This document shows, piece by piece, positions 25,418 to 32,565 of a stretch of 64,000 nucleotides of DNA. The stretch is from Arthrobacter sp. fls2-241-R2A-200. Its GTDB lineage: Bacteria > Actinomycetota > Actinomycetes > Actinomycetales > Micrococcaceae. Within the stretch, counting starts at the first letter, position 1. The number at the start of each line of letters is the position of its first letter. The notes below the pieces were generated by a model. It saw nothing but the letters and a program-made list of their open reading frames with translations, was not told the origin of the DNA and did not search any database. The DNA is taken from the NCBI RefSeq assembly GCF_030209745.1, contig NZ_JARVRJ010000001.1, positions 372,001 to 436,000 of the forward strand. The letters are read 5' to 3'. Both the position numbers and the translations under genes were made by a program.

Positions 25418-26449
25418 TCAGGCTTCAATGAGGGAAGCCGCGAGCCGGCTCAGTTCAGCGGATGCTTCGGTGTGGTTTCGGTTGGCTTCGGCCACCCTGA
25501 CTACCTCGCCGATAACCAGGACGGCCGGGTTGCTGCAGCCGCTCGCTGCCGTTTCAATCGTACCGAGATCGGCAATGGTGGTTCGTTGCCCGGGCCGGTA
25601 GCCCCGCTCCACTACGGCCATGGGCATCTCCGGTTTCATCCCGGCGCGGCGGAGGCCTGCCGCCAGTTGCGGAAGCGTGCCAATACCCATGAGCACCACG
25701 ATCGTGCCGCCGAGCCCGGCCAGATGGGTGAGTTCCTTCTCGGACAGTGGCGCATGGCCGGACACCACCGTGAACATGTGGCTGACTTCGCGATGGGTTA
25801 CGGGGATGCCAGCGGCCGCGGGGACCGAAATGGCGCTGGTGACACCGGAGATGACCCGTACCGGCACGCCGGCGGCGATGCAGGCGGCCACCTCTTCCCC
25901 GCCGCGACCGAACACGTAAGGATCTCCACCCTTGAGCCGGACCACGTTCTTGCCCTGGAGTGCAGCCTCAACCATGAGCTTCTCGATGTCCCGCTGCGTC
26001 ACCTTATGCAGCCCCGGCTGCTTGCCCACATCGACCAATTCCGCAGACGTCAGGGCATCAAGTTCCCGGTGGGGAGCCAAGCGGTCATAAAACACGACGT
26101 CGGCATCCCGCAACGCCTCGACGGCACCGACGGTGAGAAGAGCCAAGGCGCCAGGTCCGCCACCAACCAAGGTCACGTGTCCTTCCGCCCCGGCGGCAGG
26201 CTCGAAGGCCACCGGGACTCCGGCTTCGCGGCAGTGCTCCATCAACGGAACCCAACCCGGATCGCCGTCGTCCACTACCGCAACAAGGAACGGCCTCTGG
26301 TGGAGGGGTCCGGCGTCCCCGATCCCGGGGTTCGATAGGCGGTGCACCACGGCGCCGGCGTGTTCGTAACGGCGGACGGCCTGCCGGGCGGCGCGGTCAG
26401 ATCCGGCGACCCAAACGCTGCGGCCGGTGAGGTCAATGGTGAGCTGCAT
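25418..26449 (-). CDS. cobA: Uroporphyrinogen-III C-methyltransferase with degenerate N-terminal domain
   Basis: SAM-dependent methylation of uroporphyrinogen III to precorrin-2, the first step of siroheme. Residues ~92-335 are the methyltransferase: VTLVGGGPGALALLT, VVFYDRLAP, VVRLKGGDPYVFGRGGEE and PVTHREVSHMFTVVSGH. Residues 1-90 resemble the start of the CysG/SirC dehydrogenase-chelatase domain (GRSVWVAGSDRAARQAVRRYEHAGAVVHRL) but are too short and lack the NAD loop GGG, so this looks like a remnant. Start: ATG at 26449 with AGGGGGA just upstream, inside the nirB stop region. It is the middle gene of nirB-cobA-hemD. Confidence 0.93.
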   Translation of the reverse strand: MQLTIDLTGRSVWVAGSDRAARQAVRRYEHAGAVVHRLSNPGIGDAGPLHQRPFLVAVVDDGDPGWVPLMEHCREAGVPVAFEPAAGAEGHVTLVGGGPGALALLTVGAVEALRDADVVFYDRLAPHRELDALTSAELVDVGKQPGLHKVTQRDIEKLMVEAALQGKNVVRLKGGDPYVFGRGGEEVAACIAAGVPVRVISGVTSAISVPAAAGIPVTHREVSHMFTVVSGHAPLSEKELTHLAGLGGTIVVLMGIGTLPQLAAGLRRAGMKPEMPMAVVERGYRPGQRTTIADLGTIETAASGCSNPAVLVIGEVVRVAEANRNHTEASAELSRLAASLIEA

Positions 26450-26457
26450 GGTTCCCC

Positions 26458-29130
26458 CTAGTTTTCGCCGGCGTTGTTTTGTAGGCCGCTGTTTTGCATA
26501 CCGCTGCTTTGCATACCGCTGCTTTGGCGGACCGGGATGCTAGACGCGATGAGCACGCCGCCCTTTTCTTCATTCGTGGCAGGCCTGATCTGGCCACGCT
26601 CGGGAACAAAGGCGATGGATTCGTCCTTCTGGTCCGGTGCGTTGACGAAGGACCGGAAACGGCGCAGTCGCTCGGGATCCTTCAGGGTTTCGGCCCACTC
26701 GTCCTGGTACGTGTCGATGTGTTTGGCCATGGCAGCTTCGAGCTCTTCGGCGATTCCCAGGGAGTCATGGACCACCACCTCCTCAACGTGTTTGATCCCG
26801 CCGTCGAGCTCCTCCTGCCAGCGCGCGGTGCGCTGGAGGCGGTCCGCTGTACGGATGTAATACATGAGGTAGCGGTCGATGTACTTGAGCAGGGTTTGGT
26901 CGTCCAGGTCCTTCGCGAGGAGCTGCGCGTGCGCCGGGGTTGCCCCACCGTTACCACCCACGTACAGGTTCCATCCGTCGGCTGTGGCAATGACTCCAAC
27001 GTCCTTTCCGCGGGCTTCTGCGCATTCGCGGGCGCAGCCGGAAACACCCATCTTCAGCTTGTGGGGGCTGCGCAGACCCCGATACCGCAGCTCCAAGGCG
27101 ATCGCCATCGCTACCGAGTCCTGCACTCCGAAACGGCACCACGTGGAGCCCACGCAGGACTTCACCGTCCGCAGGCTCTTGCCGTACGCCTGGCCGGACT
27201 CGAAGCCGGCATCCACCAGTTCTTTCCAAATCTCCGGGAGTTGTTCCAAGCGGGCACCAAACATATCGATACGCTGGCCTCCGGTGATCTTGGTGTACAG
27301 CTTGTACTTCTCCGCAACGGCCGCGATCACGCCGAGGCCCTTGGGCGTGATCTCGCCACCGGCAATGCGCGGAACCACGGAATAGGTGCCGTCTTTCTGC
27401 ATGTTCGCCAGCGCCCGGTCATTGGTGTCCTGCAGCGAGCCACGGCCCTCATCAAGGACGTACGCGGAGTGCTGGCTGGCGAGGATGGAGGCGATGGTCG
27501 GCTTGCAGATATCGCAGCCCGCTCCGGTGCCGTACTTGGCCATGATGTCCTCGAACGAGGTGAGCTCCAGGACGCGGATGGCGTCAAAGAGTTCCTGCCG
27601 GGACAAGCTGATGTGTTCGCACAGCGCCTTGGAAACCTCGATGCCGGACTTGGTTAGCTCACCTTCCAGGAGCTTCTTCAGCATCGGCACGCACGAACCG
27701 CACTGTGTGCCGGCGCGGGTGCACCCCTTCAGCTCTGCCAGTTCCCGCACCGGGGACTCGCCCTCGCAGGCACCGCAACCGTTAATGGCGTCACGGATAG
27801 TGCCCGCAGCCACGTTGTTGCACGAGCACAGGATCGCGTCGTCCGGGAGTTCGGTTTCCGGCGCTTCCCCGCCGCCGGCAGCGCTCAGGTATGCCCCCGG
27901 CTCGGCGGGAAGTTCACGGCCCAGAAGCGGGCGCAGACTCATGTACGGGGAAGCGTCGCCCACGAAAATGCCGCCCAGCAGGGTCTTGGCGTCGTCGGTA
28001 GTGACGATCTTCTGGTAGACCCCACGGGCAGGGTCGGCGTAAACGACTTCCAGGGCGTGCTCGGTCTTGGCGAACGCGTCACCGAAGCTGGCAACATCGA
28101 CGCCGGACAACTTGAGTTTGGTGGCCGTGTCAAACCCCGGGAATGTTGCTTCGCCACCGTGAAGGCGGTCCGCAACGATCTCCGCCATGGTGTTGGCCGG
28201 CGCCACGAGGCCCAAGCACATGCCCCCGTAGTTGGCCACCTCGCCGATGGCCCAGATACCGTCAACCTCCGTGGCGCAGAAGTCGTTGATGACCACGCCG
28301 CCACGCTGGCCCAAGCTGAAGATCTGTTCTTCGCCCTCAGCCGCACGGAACAGGTCATCGCGCGGCCGGACGCCGATAGCGACGATCACGAGGTCCGCCT
28401 CGATGGTCCTGCCGTCCGCCATGAGGACACCGGTGACTTGGCCGTCGTCGTCCGTCAGTACCTCCGAGGGGAACACGCCGCCGTGGACTTCAAAGCCCTT
28501 GGCTTCGATGAGACGGCCCAACGCCTGTCCGGCACCTTGATCCAACTGCGTGTTCATCAGCCAGGGTGAGCCGTTGATGACAATGGGGGTCGCCCCAAGC
28601 TGTTCGGTGCCGGCAGCGGACTCAAGGCCCAACAACCCACCGCCAATGGTGACCGCTTTGACCTTCCGGCCCAATTTTTGGCGGAGCTCGGCGAGGGCCT
28701 TGTTGATGGCCCACACGTCCTCCAGCGTTCGGTACACATGGGTGTGCTCCGCCCCGGGAATGGGGAGGCGGGCAGCGTCCGAACCGGATGCCACAACCAG
28801 CTGGTCGTAGTGGTACTTGTTACCTGCGGCGGTGAGGACGCTCTTGGCAGCGGGATCAATCCTCACAGCGCGCTCGCCGGTGATCAGGGTCAAGGCATCG
28901 TGGTCCCACATGGAGGCCTGACCCAAGGTGAGGTCTACGTCCGCTTCCGTCAGGGCCCTGCTCAGTGCTACGCGGTCGTAGGGCAGGTGGGCCTCTTCGG
29001 TCAGCACTGTGACCTGCCAGCCGTCAAGGCCTCGGGTGTACATGGCGTCAACAAAGCGGTGGGCAGCAGGGCCGCCTCCGACGACGACGATGCGGCGCGG
29101 GTTCCCTGCGCTTGAGGTGTGTCCGGTCAC
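26458..29130 (-). CDS. nirB: Assimilatory NADH nitrite reductase, large subunit
   Basis: Reduces nitrite to ammonium in the cytoplasm with NAD(P)H. An 890-residue multidomain protein. It has an N-terminal FAD/NAD oxidoreductase (VVVGGGPAAHRFVDAM, VTIGGGLLGLESAAG, GIWAIGEVANYGG). Two BFD-like [2Fe-2S] cysteine clusters follow (LCSCNNVAAGTI, CTRAGTQCGSC; GAGCDICKP). The C-terminal sulfite/nitrite reductase half-domains carry the siroheme-[4Fe-4S] ligands in SCVGSTWCRFG and GVSGCARECAEARGKD. Start: GTG at 29130 with AAAGG upstream. The C-terminus is a QSSGM-type repeat tail that is not part of the family. A GlnR-like array lies 66-104 nt upstream. cobA follows after 8 nt. Confidence 0.96.
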   Translation of the reverse strand: MTGHTSSAGNPRRIVVVGGGPAAHRFVDAMYTRGLDGWQVTVLTEEAHLPYDRVALSRALTEADVDLTLGQASMWDHDALTLITGERAVRIDPAAKSVLTAAGNKYHYDQLVVASGSDAARLPIPGAEHTHVYRTLEDVWAINKALAELRQKLGRKVKAVTIGGGLLGLESAAGTEQLGATPIVINGSPWLMNTQLDQGAGQALGRLIEAKGFEVHGGVFPSEVLTDDDGQVTGVLMADGRTIEADLVIVAIGVRPRDDLFRAAEGEEQIFSLGQRGGVVINDFCATEVDGIWAIGEVANYGGMCLGLVAPANTMAEIVADRLHGGEATFPGFDTATKLKLSGVDVASFGDAFAKTEHALEVVYADPARGVYQKIVTTDDAKTLLGGIFVGDASPYMSLRPLLGRELPAEPGAYLSAAGGGEAPETELPDDAILCSCNNVAAGTIRDAINGCGACEGESPVRELAELKGCTRAGTQCGSCVPMLKKLLEGELTKSGIEVSKALCEHISLSRQELFDAIRVLELTSFEDIMAKYGTGAGCDICKPTIASILASQHSAYVLDEGRGSLQDTNDRALANMQKDGTYSVVPRIAGGEITPKGLGVIAAVAEKYKLYTKITGGQRIDMFGARLEQLPEIWKELVDAGFESGQAYGKSLRTVKSCVGSTWCRFGVQDSVAMAIALELRYRGLRSPHKLKMGVSGCARECAEARGKDVGVIATADGWNLYVGGNGGATPAHAQLLAKDLDDQTLLKYIDRYLMYYIRTADRLQRTARWQEELDGGIKHVEEVVVHDSLGIAEELEAAMAKHIDTYQDEWAETLKDPERLRRFRSFVNAPDQKDESIAFVPERGQIRPATNEEKGGVLIASSIPVRQSSGMQSSGMQNSGLQNNAGEN
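26467..26526. repeat. Four tandem 15-bp units at the nirB 3' end
   Basis: Units 26512-26526 and 26497-26511 are identical; 26482-26496 and 26467-26481 are degenerate. On the minus strand they encode QSSGM-QSSGM-QNSGL-QNNAG, the extreme C-terminus of NirB. Confidence 0.85.
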
Positions 29131-29196
29131 TGGTGGGCCTTTCGCAAATGCTGCAGACGGTTCTCCGCAGCTTGTGCTCCAGCCTAGGGACGGGCA

Positions 29197-29234
29197 ATTT
29201 CGCTTCAGTTTCCCTTATGTTTCGTGATCTTAAC
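29197..29234 (-). promoter_or_regulatory. GlnR-like half-site array upstream of nirB
   Basis: On the minus strand four pentamers occur with exact 6-nt spacers: GTTAA (29234-29230), GAAAC (29223-29219), GAAAC (29212-29208) and GAAAT (29201-29197). The actinobacterial GlnR consensus is gTnAc-n6-GaAAc repeated. The array lies 66-104 nt upstream of the nirB GTG, next to a possible -10 (TAGGCT, 29186-29181), a fitting place for nitrogen-dependent control. Confidence 0.55.
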
Positions 29235-29248
29235 TTCTGCATCACGAA
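29221..29248. promoter_or_regulatory. Inverted repeat TTCGTGAT-N12-ATCACGAA between nirB and nirD
   Basis: Perfect 8-bp arms at 29221-29228 and 29241-29248 in the 281-nt divergent intergenic region; the left arm overlaps the GlnR-like array. It could be the site of a second regulator acting on nirB or nirD. No regulator family is assigned. Confidence 0.4.
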
Positions 29249-29411
29249 CGCATTTCCGGGGGCGTGAGGTCTCTTTTACCCACCCGACACAAAGGCGCAC
29301 CGCCGGTGAAACACCCGGGTTTTAGCGTGGAGGGGTGGCCGCGACCGTGGCCGATGTCCCGGAATTGACGGCAGGAACGGCCGGCGTCCGGGCCCAGTGA
29401 GAGGGGCTGCA

Positions 29412-29774
29412 ATGACCATAATTCTGGACCGCGCAAACGACCTGGAAGCAACCGCTACATGGCACCGCGTGTGCCCGCTCGATGAATTGGAGCTTGCGTG
29501 GGGCGAAGCGGCCCTGGTGGCCGGCCGCCAAGTTGCACTGTTCCGCACCGCGGACGGCACGGTGTCCGCCGTCGCCCAACAAGACCCCGCCACCCTGGCA
29601 AATGTCATGGCGCGAGGCATCGTTGGATCCCGCGGGAACAGGCCAACCATCGCATCGCCGCTGCATAAAGAGGTGTACGACCTCCACACCGGTGAGTGCT
29701 TGACGCGCCCGGACCTGACGTTGCCCACGTTCGCCACCCGGCTGGTGGACGGCTACGTGGAAGTGGCACTTTAG
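29412..29774 (+). CDS. nirD: Nitrite reductase small subunit NirD
   Basis: A 120-residue Rieske-fold protein of the NirD family. WHRVCPLDELELAWGEAALVAGRQVALFRTADGTVSAV is the family's N-terminal half, and SPLHKEVYDLHTGECL replaces the Rieske cluster loop; NirD lacks the Cys/His ligands and binds no cluster. Partner of NirB. Start: ATG at 29412 with GAGGGG 5 nt upstream; a GTG at 29397 is also in frame. Unusually, it is divergent from nirB, not downstream of it, so its dosage is set by a separate promoter in the shared 281-nt region. It is convergent with the phosphomutase gene, 19 nt apart. Confidence 0.88.
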   Translation: MTIILDRANDLEATATWHRVCPLDELELAWGEAALVAGRQVALFRTADGTVSAVAQQDPATLANVMARGIVGSRGNRPTIASPLHKEVYDLHTGECLTRPDLTLPTFATRLVDGYVEVAL

Positions 29775-29793
29775 GCCCGGTTCCTCACAGTCC

Positions 29794-31539
29794 TTACAAG
29801 CCCAGGGCCTCGCTGACGTCCCGCAGGACGTCGTCCAAGGACGCCCGCGCAGCCTGCCGGGCAGCGGGAAGTTCCGCTGCGGACTCCACGGGTTGGATGA
29901 CTTCGAGGTAGCACTTCAGCTTCGGTTCGGTGCCGCTTGGCCGGATGATCACGCGCGTCTGGTCCCGCGTGAGGTACAGCAGTCCGTCCGTTGGCGGCAG
30001 GGCATCGCTGCCTTCGGCCAGGTCCGTGAAAACCTCGACGGCGGAACCCGCGAACGCTTCCGGCGCATTGACCCGCAGCCGGTTCATCATCGCGTCCAGA
30101 AGCCCCAGGTCAGCCACGCGGATGTTCAACTGGTCGCTCGCGTGCAACCCGTGGACCAGGTAGAGATCATCCAAGGTATCGAAAATTGTCCGTCCTTCAG
30201 CCTTGGCCGTGGCGGCAAGCTCAGCGATCAGGACCGCGGCCGAGATGCCGTCCTTGTCGCGGACCAGGTCCGGTGCCACGCAGTAGCCCAGCGCTTCCTC
30301 ATACCCGTAGGTCAGGCCCGGCACGCGGGAGATCCATTTGAAGCCCGTGAGGGTCTCTTCATGGGCGAATCCTGCGGATGCGGCGATCCGGGCAAGAAGC
30401 CGTGAGGAAACGATCGAGTTCGCAAAGACCCTGGCACCCTGCTCCGCCTGTTCCCGGACGGCCAGCCTGGCAACGACATGAGAACCCAATAGCGCGCCCA
30501 CTTCGTCCCCGCGCAGCATTCGCCAAGCTCCCGTCGCGGGGTCCAGTGCGGCGACTGCAGCGCGGTCGGCGTCGGGGTCGTTGGCAAGGACTATGTCCGC
30601 GCCCGACTCAGCGGCGGCCGCCAACGCCAGGTCCAGCGCGCCCGGCTCCTCCGGGTTAGGGAAGGCCACGGTGGGGAAGTCCGGGTCCGGCTCCGCCTGT
30701 TCGGCCACCAATGTGACGTCCGTGAAGCCGGCAGCCGAAAGCACCGAAACAGCAGTCTCACCGCCCACTCCGTGCATCGGGGTCAGCACGATTTTGAGGT
30801 CCCTGGCGGGGAAGTTCTCCCGATCCACCAGTCCTGCCATGGCTGTTTGGTATTCGGCAGTGATGGACGTCGGCAGCACCGTCCAACCGTCGTCTGCCAG
30901 CGTGATCGAGTCGAGCGTTCCGACGGCGTCGATCTTCGCCGCGATCCCGGCGTCGTACGGCGCCACGATCTGCGAGCCGCGGCCCGACTCCGGGACGGCG
31001 TGCCGCCCCAGGTAGACCTTGTACCCGTTGTCCTGCGGCGGGTTGTGGCTGGCGGTGACCATCACTCCGCCGTCACACTCCAGCTTCCTGACCGCGTAGG
31101 CCAGCAACGGCGTCGGCAGCGCGGCGGGCATGAGGAACGTCTCGAAGCCTGCAGCCGTAAAAATGGCCGCTGTTTCTTGGGCGAAAATATCCGAGTTGTA
31201 GCGGGCGTCGAAACCGACGACGGCGCGCGGCCGGGTCCCGGGGGCCGCAGCAGCTACGGCCTCGGTGAGGAAAGCCGCCAGGCCTGCCGCTGCCCGGCGG
31301 ACCACCACCCGGTTCATCCGGTTGGGTCCGGGCCCGAGCGCTGCGCGAAGCCCGGCCGTGCCGAATTGCAGGGTGCCGTTGAAGCTGTCGGCCAGTTCCT
31401 GCCTCGCAGCCGCGTCACCAGCGGCGGCGAGGTCGGCCAGCTCCACGAGCGCGGCCGAGGTCACCGCATCGGGATCTTGGGCCGCCCACTTGCGGGCGTC
31501 GGTGAGTAGTTGGTCGAGGCCGGCATCGCTTGATGTCAT
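29794..31539 (-). CDS. Phosphohexomutase-superfamily enzyme (PGM2/phosphopentomutase-like)
   Basis: A 581-residue alpha-D-phosphohexomutase. TAGLRAALGPGPNRMN starts domain 1, TASHNPPQDNGYK carries the phosphorylated serine, NDPDADR is the metal loop, and GYEEALGY and RPSGTEPKLKCYLEV the sugar- and phosphate-binding loops. It is usually named phosphoglucomutase/phosphomannomutase. Human PGM2 of the same subgroup is mainly a phosphopentomutase, and here the gene sits directly downstream of purine nucleoside phosphorylase, so conversion of (deoxy)ribose 1-phosphate to 5-phosphate is a reasonable guess. The start is unsure: ATG at 31539 or GTG at 31566, neither with a clear ribosome site. Confidence 0.85.
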   Translation of the reverse strand: MTSSDAGLDQLLTDARKWAAQDPDAVTSAALVELADLAAAGDAAARQELADSFNGTLQFGTAGLRAALGPGPNRMNRVVVRRAAAGLAAFLTEAVAAAAPGTRPRAVVGFDARYNSDIFAQETAAIFTAAGFETFLMPAALPTPLLAYAVRKLECDGGVMVTASHNPPQDNGYKVYLGRHAVPESGRGSQIVAPYDAGIAAKIDAVGTLDSITLADDGWTVLPTSITAEYQTAMAGLVDRENFPARDLKIVLTPMHGVGGETAVSVLSAAGFTDVTLVAEQAEPDPDFPTVAFPNPEEPGALDLALAAAAESGADIVLANDPDADRAAVAALDPATGAWRMLRGDEVGALLGSHVVARLAVREQAEQGARVFANSIVSSRLLARIAASAGFAHEETLTGFKWISRVPGLTYGYEEALGYCVAPDLVRDKDGISAAVLIAELAATAKAEGRTIFDTLDDLYLVHGLHASDQLNIRVADLGLLDAMMNRLRVNAPEAFAGSAVEVFTDLAEGSDALPPTDGLLYLTRDQTRVIIRPSGTEPKLKCYLEVIQPVESAAELPAARQAARASLDDVLRDVSEALGL

Positions 31540-31579
31540 AGGGACCAAACTATCCTCATTGGCCACCTCAACAGCAACG

Positions 31580-31630
31580 AGGGGTGAGATCTCGCCCTTA
31601 TGAGTGGTCTTAAAGGGTGAGATCCCGCCC
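31580..31630. repeat. Two 18-nt near-palindromic direct repeats
   Basis: 31580-31597 (AGGGGTGAGATCTCGCCC) and 31613-31630 (AAGGGTGAGATCCCGCCC) match at 16 of 18 positions. Each is itself close to palindromic around GAGATCTC. They fill the gap between the PNP gene and the phosphomutase gene and look like a small dispersed repeat element, or paired operators. Confidence 0.65.
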
Positions 31631-31642
31631 CTCGGCGGGAGG

Positions 31643-32461
31643 TTAGAGCTTGGCGATGATCTCCGCCAGCAGCTTGGAGATGCGCTTGCCGGCAGTGTGG
31701 CCCGCCTCGAGGACTTCGGCGTGGCTCAGTGGCACGGGGCTGATTCCTGCGGCGAGGTTGGTGACCAGTGAGATGCCGAACACTTCCATGCCGGCGTGTC
31801 GCCCGGCGATGGCCTCCAAGGCTGTGGACATGCCCACCAAGTCCGCGCCGATCCTCTTGGCGTACTGGACTTCTGCCGGGGTTTCGTAGTGTGGGCCCGT
31901 GAACTGGGCGTACACGCCTTCCTGCAGCGAGGGGTCGACTTCGCGAGCCAATCCACGCAGGCGGGACGAGTAGAGATCCGTGAGGTCAACGAACGTTGCT
32001 CCCTCAAGGGGGGACGTTGCCGTGAGGTTGATATGGTCGCTGATCAGTACCGGGGTGCCCGGGGCCCAGTCCTCGTTGAGCCCGCCGCACCCATTGGTGA
32101 GGACCAGGGTTTTGCAGCCCGCGGCAGCCGCGGTGCGCACACCGTGGACCACGGACCTGACCCCGCGGCCTTCGTAATAGTGCGTCCGGGCGCCAAGGAC
32201 CAGTGCCCGCTTTCCCTCTTTGGTCAGTACGGACCTGATGGTTCCCACATGGCCCACCACGGCTGGTTTGTGGAAGCCGGGAACTTCCGATGCGTTCAAG
32301 GTGGCGGTCGTTTCGCCAATGAGGTCGGCAGCCTCCGCCCAACCCGATCCGAGGACAAGTGCCACGTCATGGGACTCGATCCCGGTCTCGGTTGCTATGA
32401 AGTCGGCGGCCGTGCGGGCGGCTTCGAAAGGGTCAGTGTTCATCAGCTCAGTGGTACTCAC
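31643..32461 (-). CDS. Purine-nucleoside phosphorylase
   Basis: Phosphorolysis of purine (deoxy)nucleosides to base and (deoxy)ribose 1-phosphate. A 272-residue trimeric-type (PNP/MTAP family) enzyme: VALVLGSGWAEAADL is the phosphate loop, GARTHYYEGR the second phosphate-binding motif, LTNGCGGLNEDWAPGTPVLISDHINLT the purine site, and AQFTGPHYETPAEV and VGMSTALEAIAGRHAGMEVFGISLVTN the ribose/base loops. Start at GTG 32461; an ATG at 32443 (MNTDPFEAA) is equally possible. It is divergent from the quinone dehydrogenase gene and upstream of the phosphomutase gene, with which it forms a salvage pair. Confidence 0.93.
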   Translation of the reverse strand: MSTTELMNTDPFEAARTAADFIATETGIESHDVALVLGSGWAEAADLIGETTATLNASEVPGFHKPAVVGHVGTIRSVLTKEGKRALVLGARTHYYEGRGVRSVVHGVRTAAAAGCKTLVLTNGCGGLNEDWAPGTPVLISDHINLTATSPLEGATFVDLTDLYSSRLRGLAREVDPSLQEGVYAQFTGPHYETPAEVQYAKRIGADLVGMSTALEAIAGRHAGMEVFGISLVTNLAAGISPVPLSHAEVLEAGHTAGKRISKLLAEIIAKL

Positions 32462-32565
32462 TGGTACAAGCTACCGTGCCCGCGAGGTACTTTGGTAGGC
32501 GCGGAATCACGGTCCTGGGTGGGCTGAGTGGCAGCGGACGGTGCAATGAGCAAGAATTGAGGATT

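Noticed and set aside
23432..26338. Very long plus-strand open frame (968 codons) across the ABC, hemD and cobA genes
   Set aside because: It is antisense to three well-supported genes with intact motifs, has no recognisable domain, and is the usual GC-rich shadow frame.
31567..31642. Purine riboswitch between PNP and phosphomutase genes
   Set aside because: The gap is too short and shows only the two near-palindromic repeats, not the conserved three-way junction.
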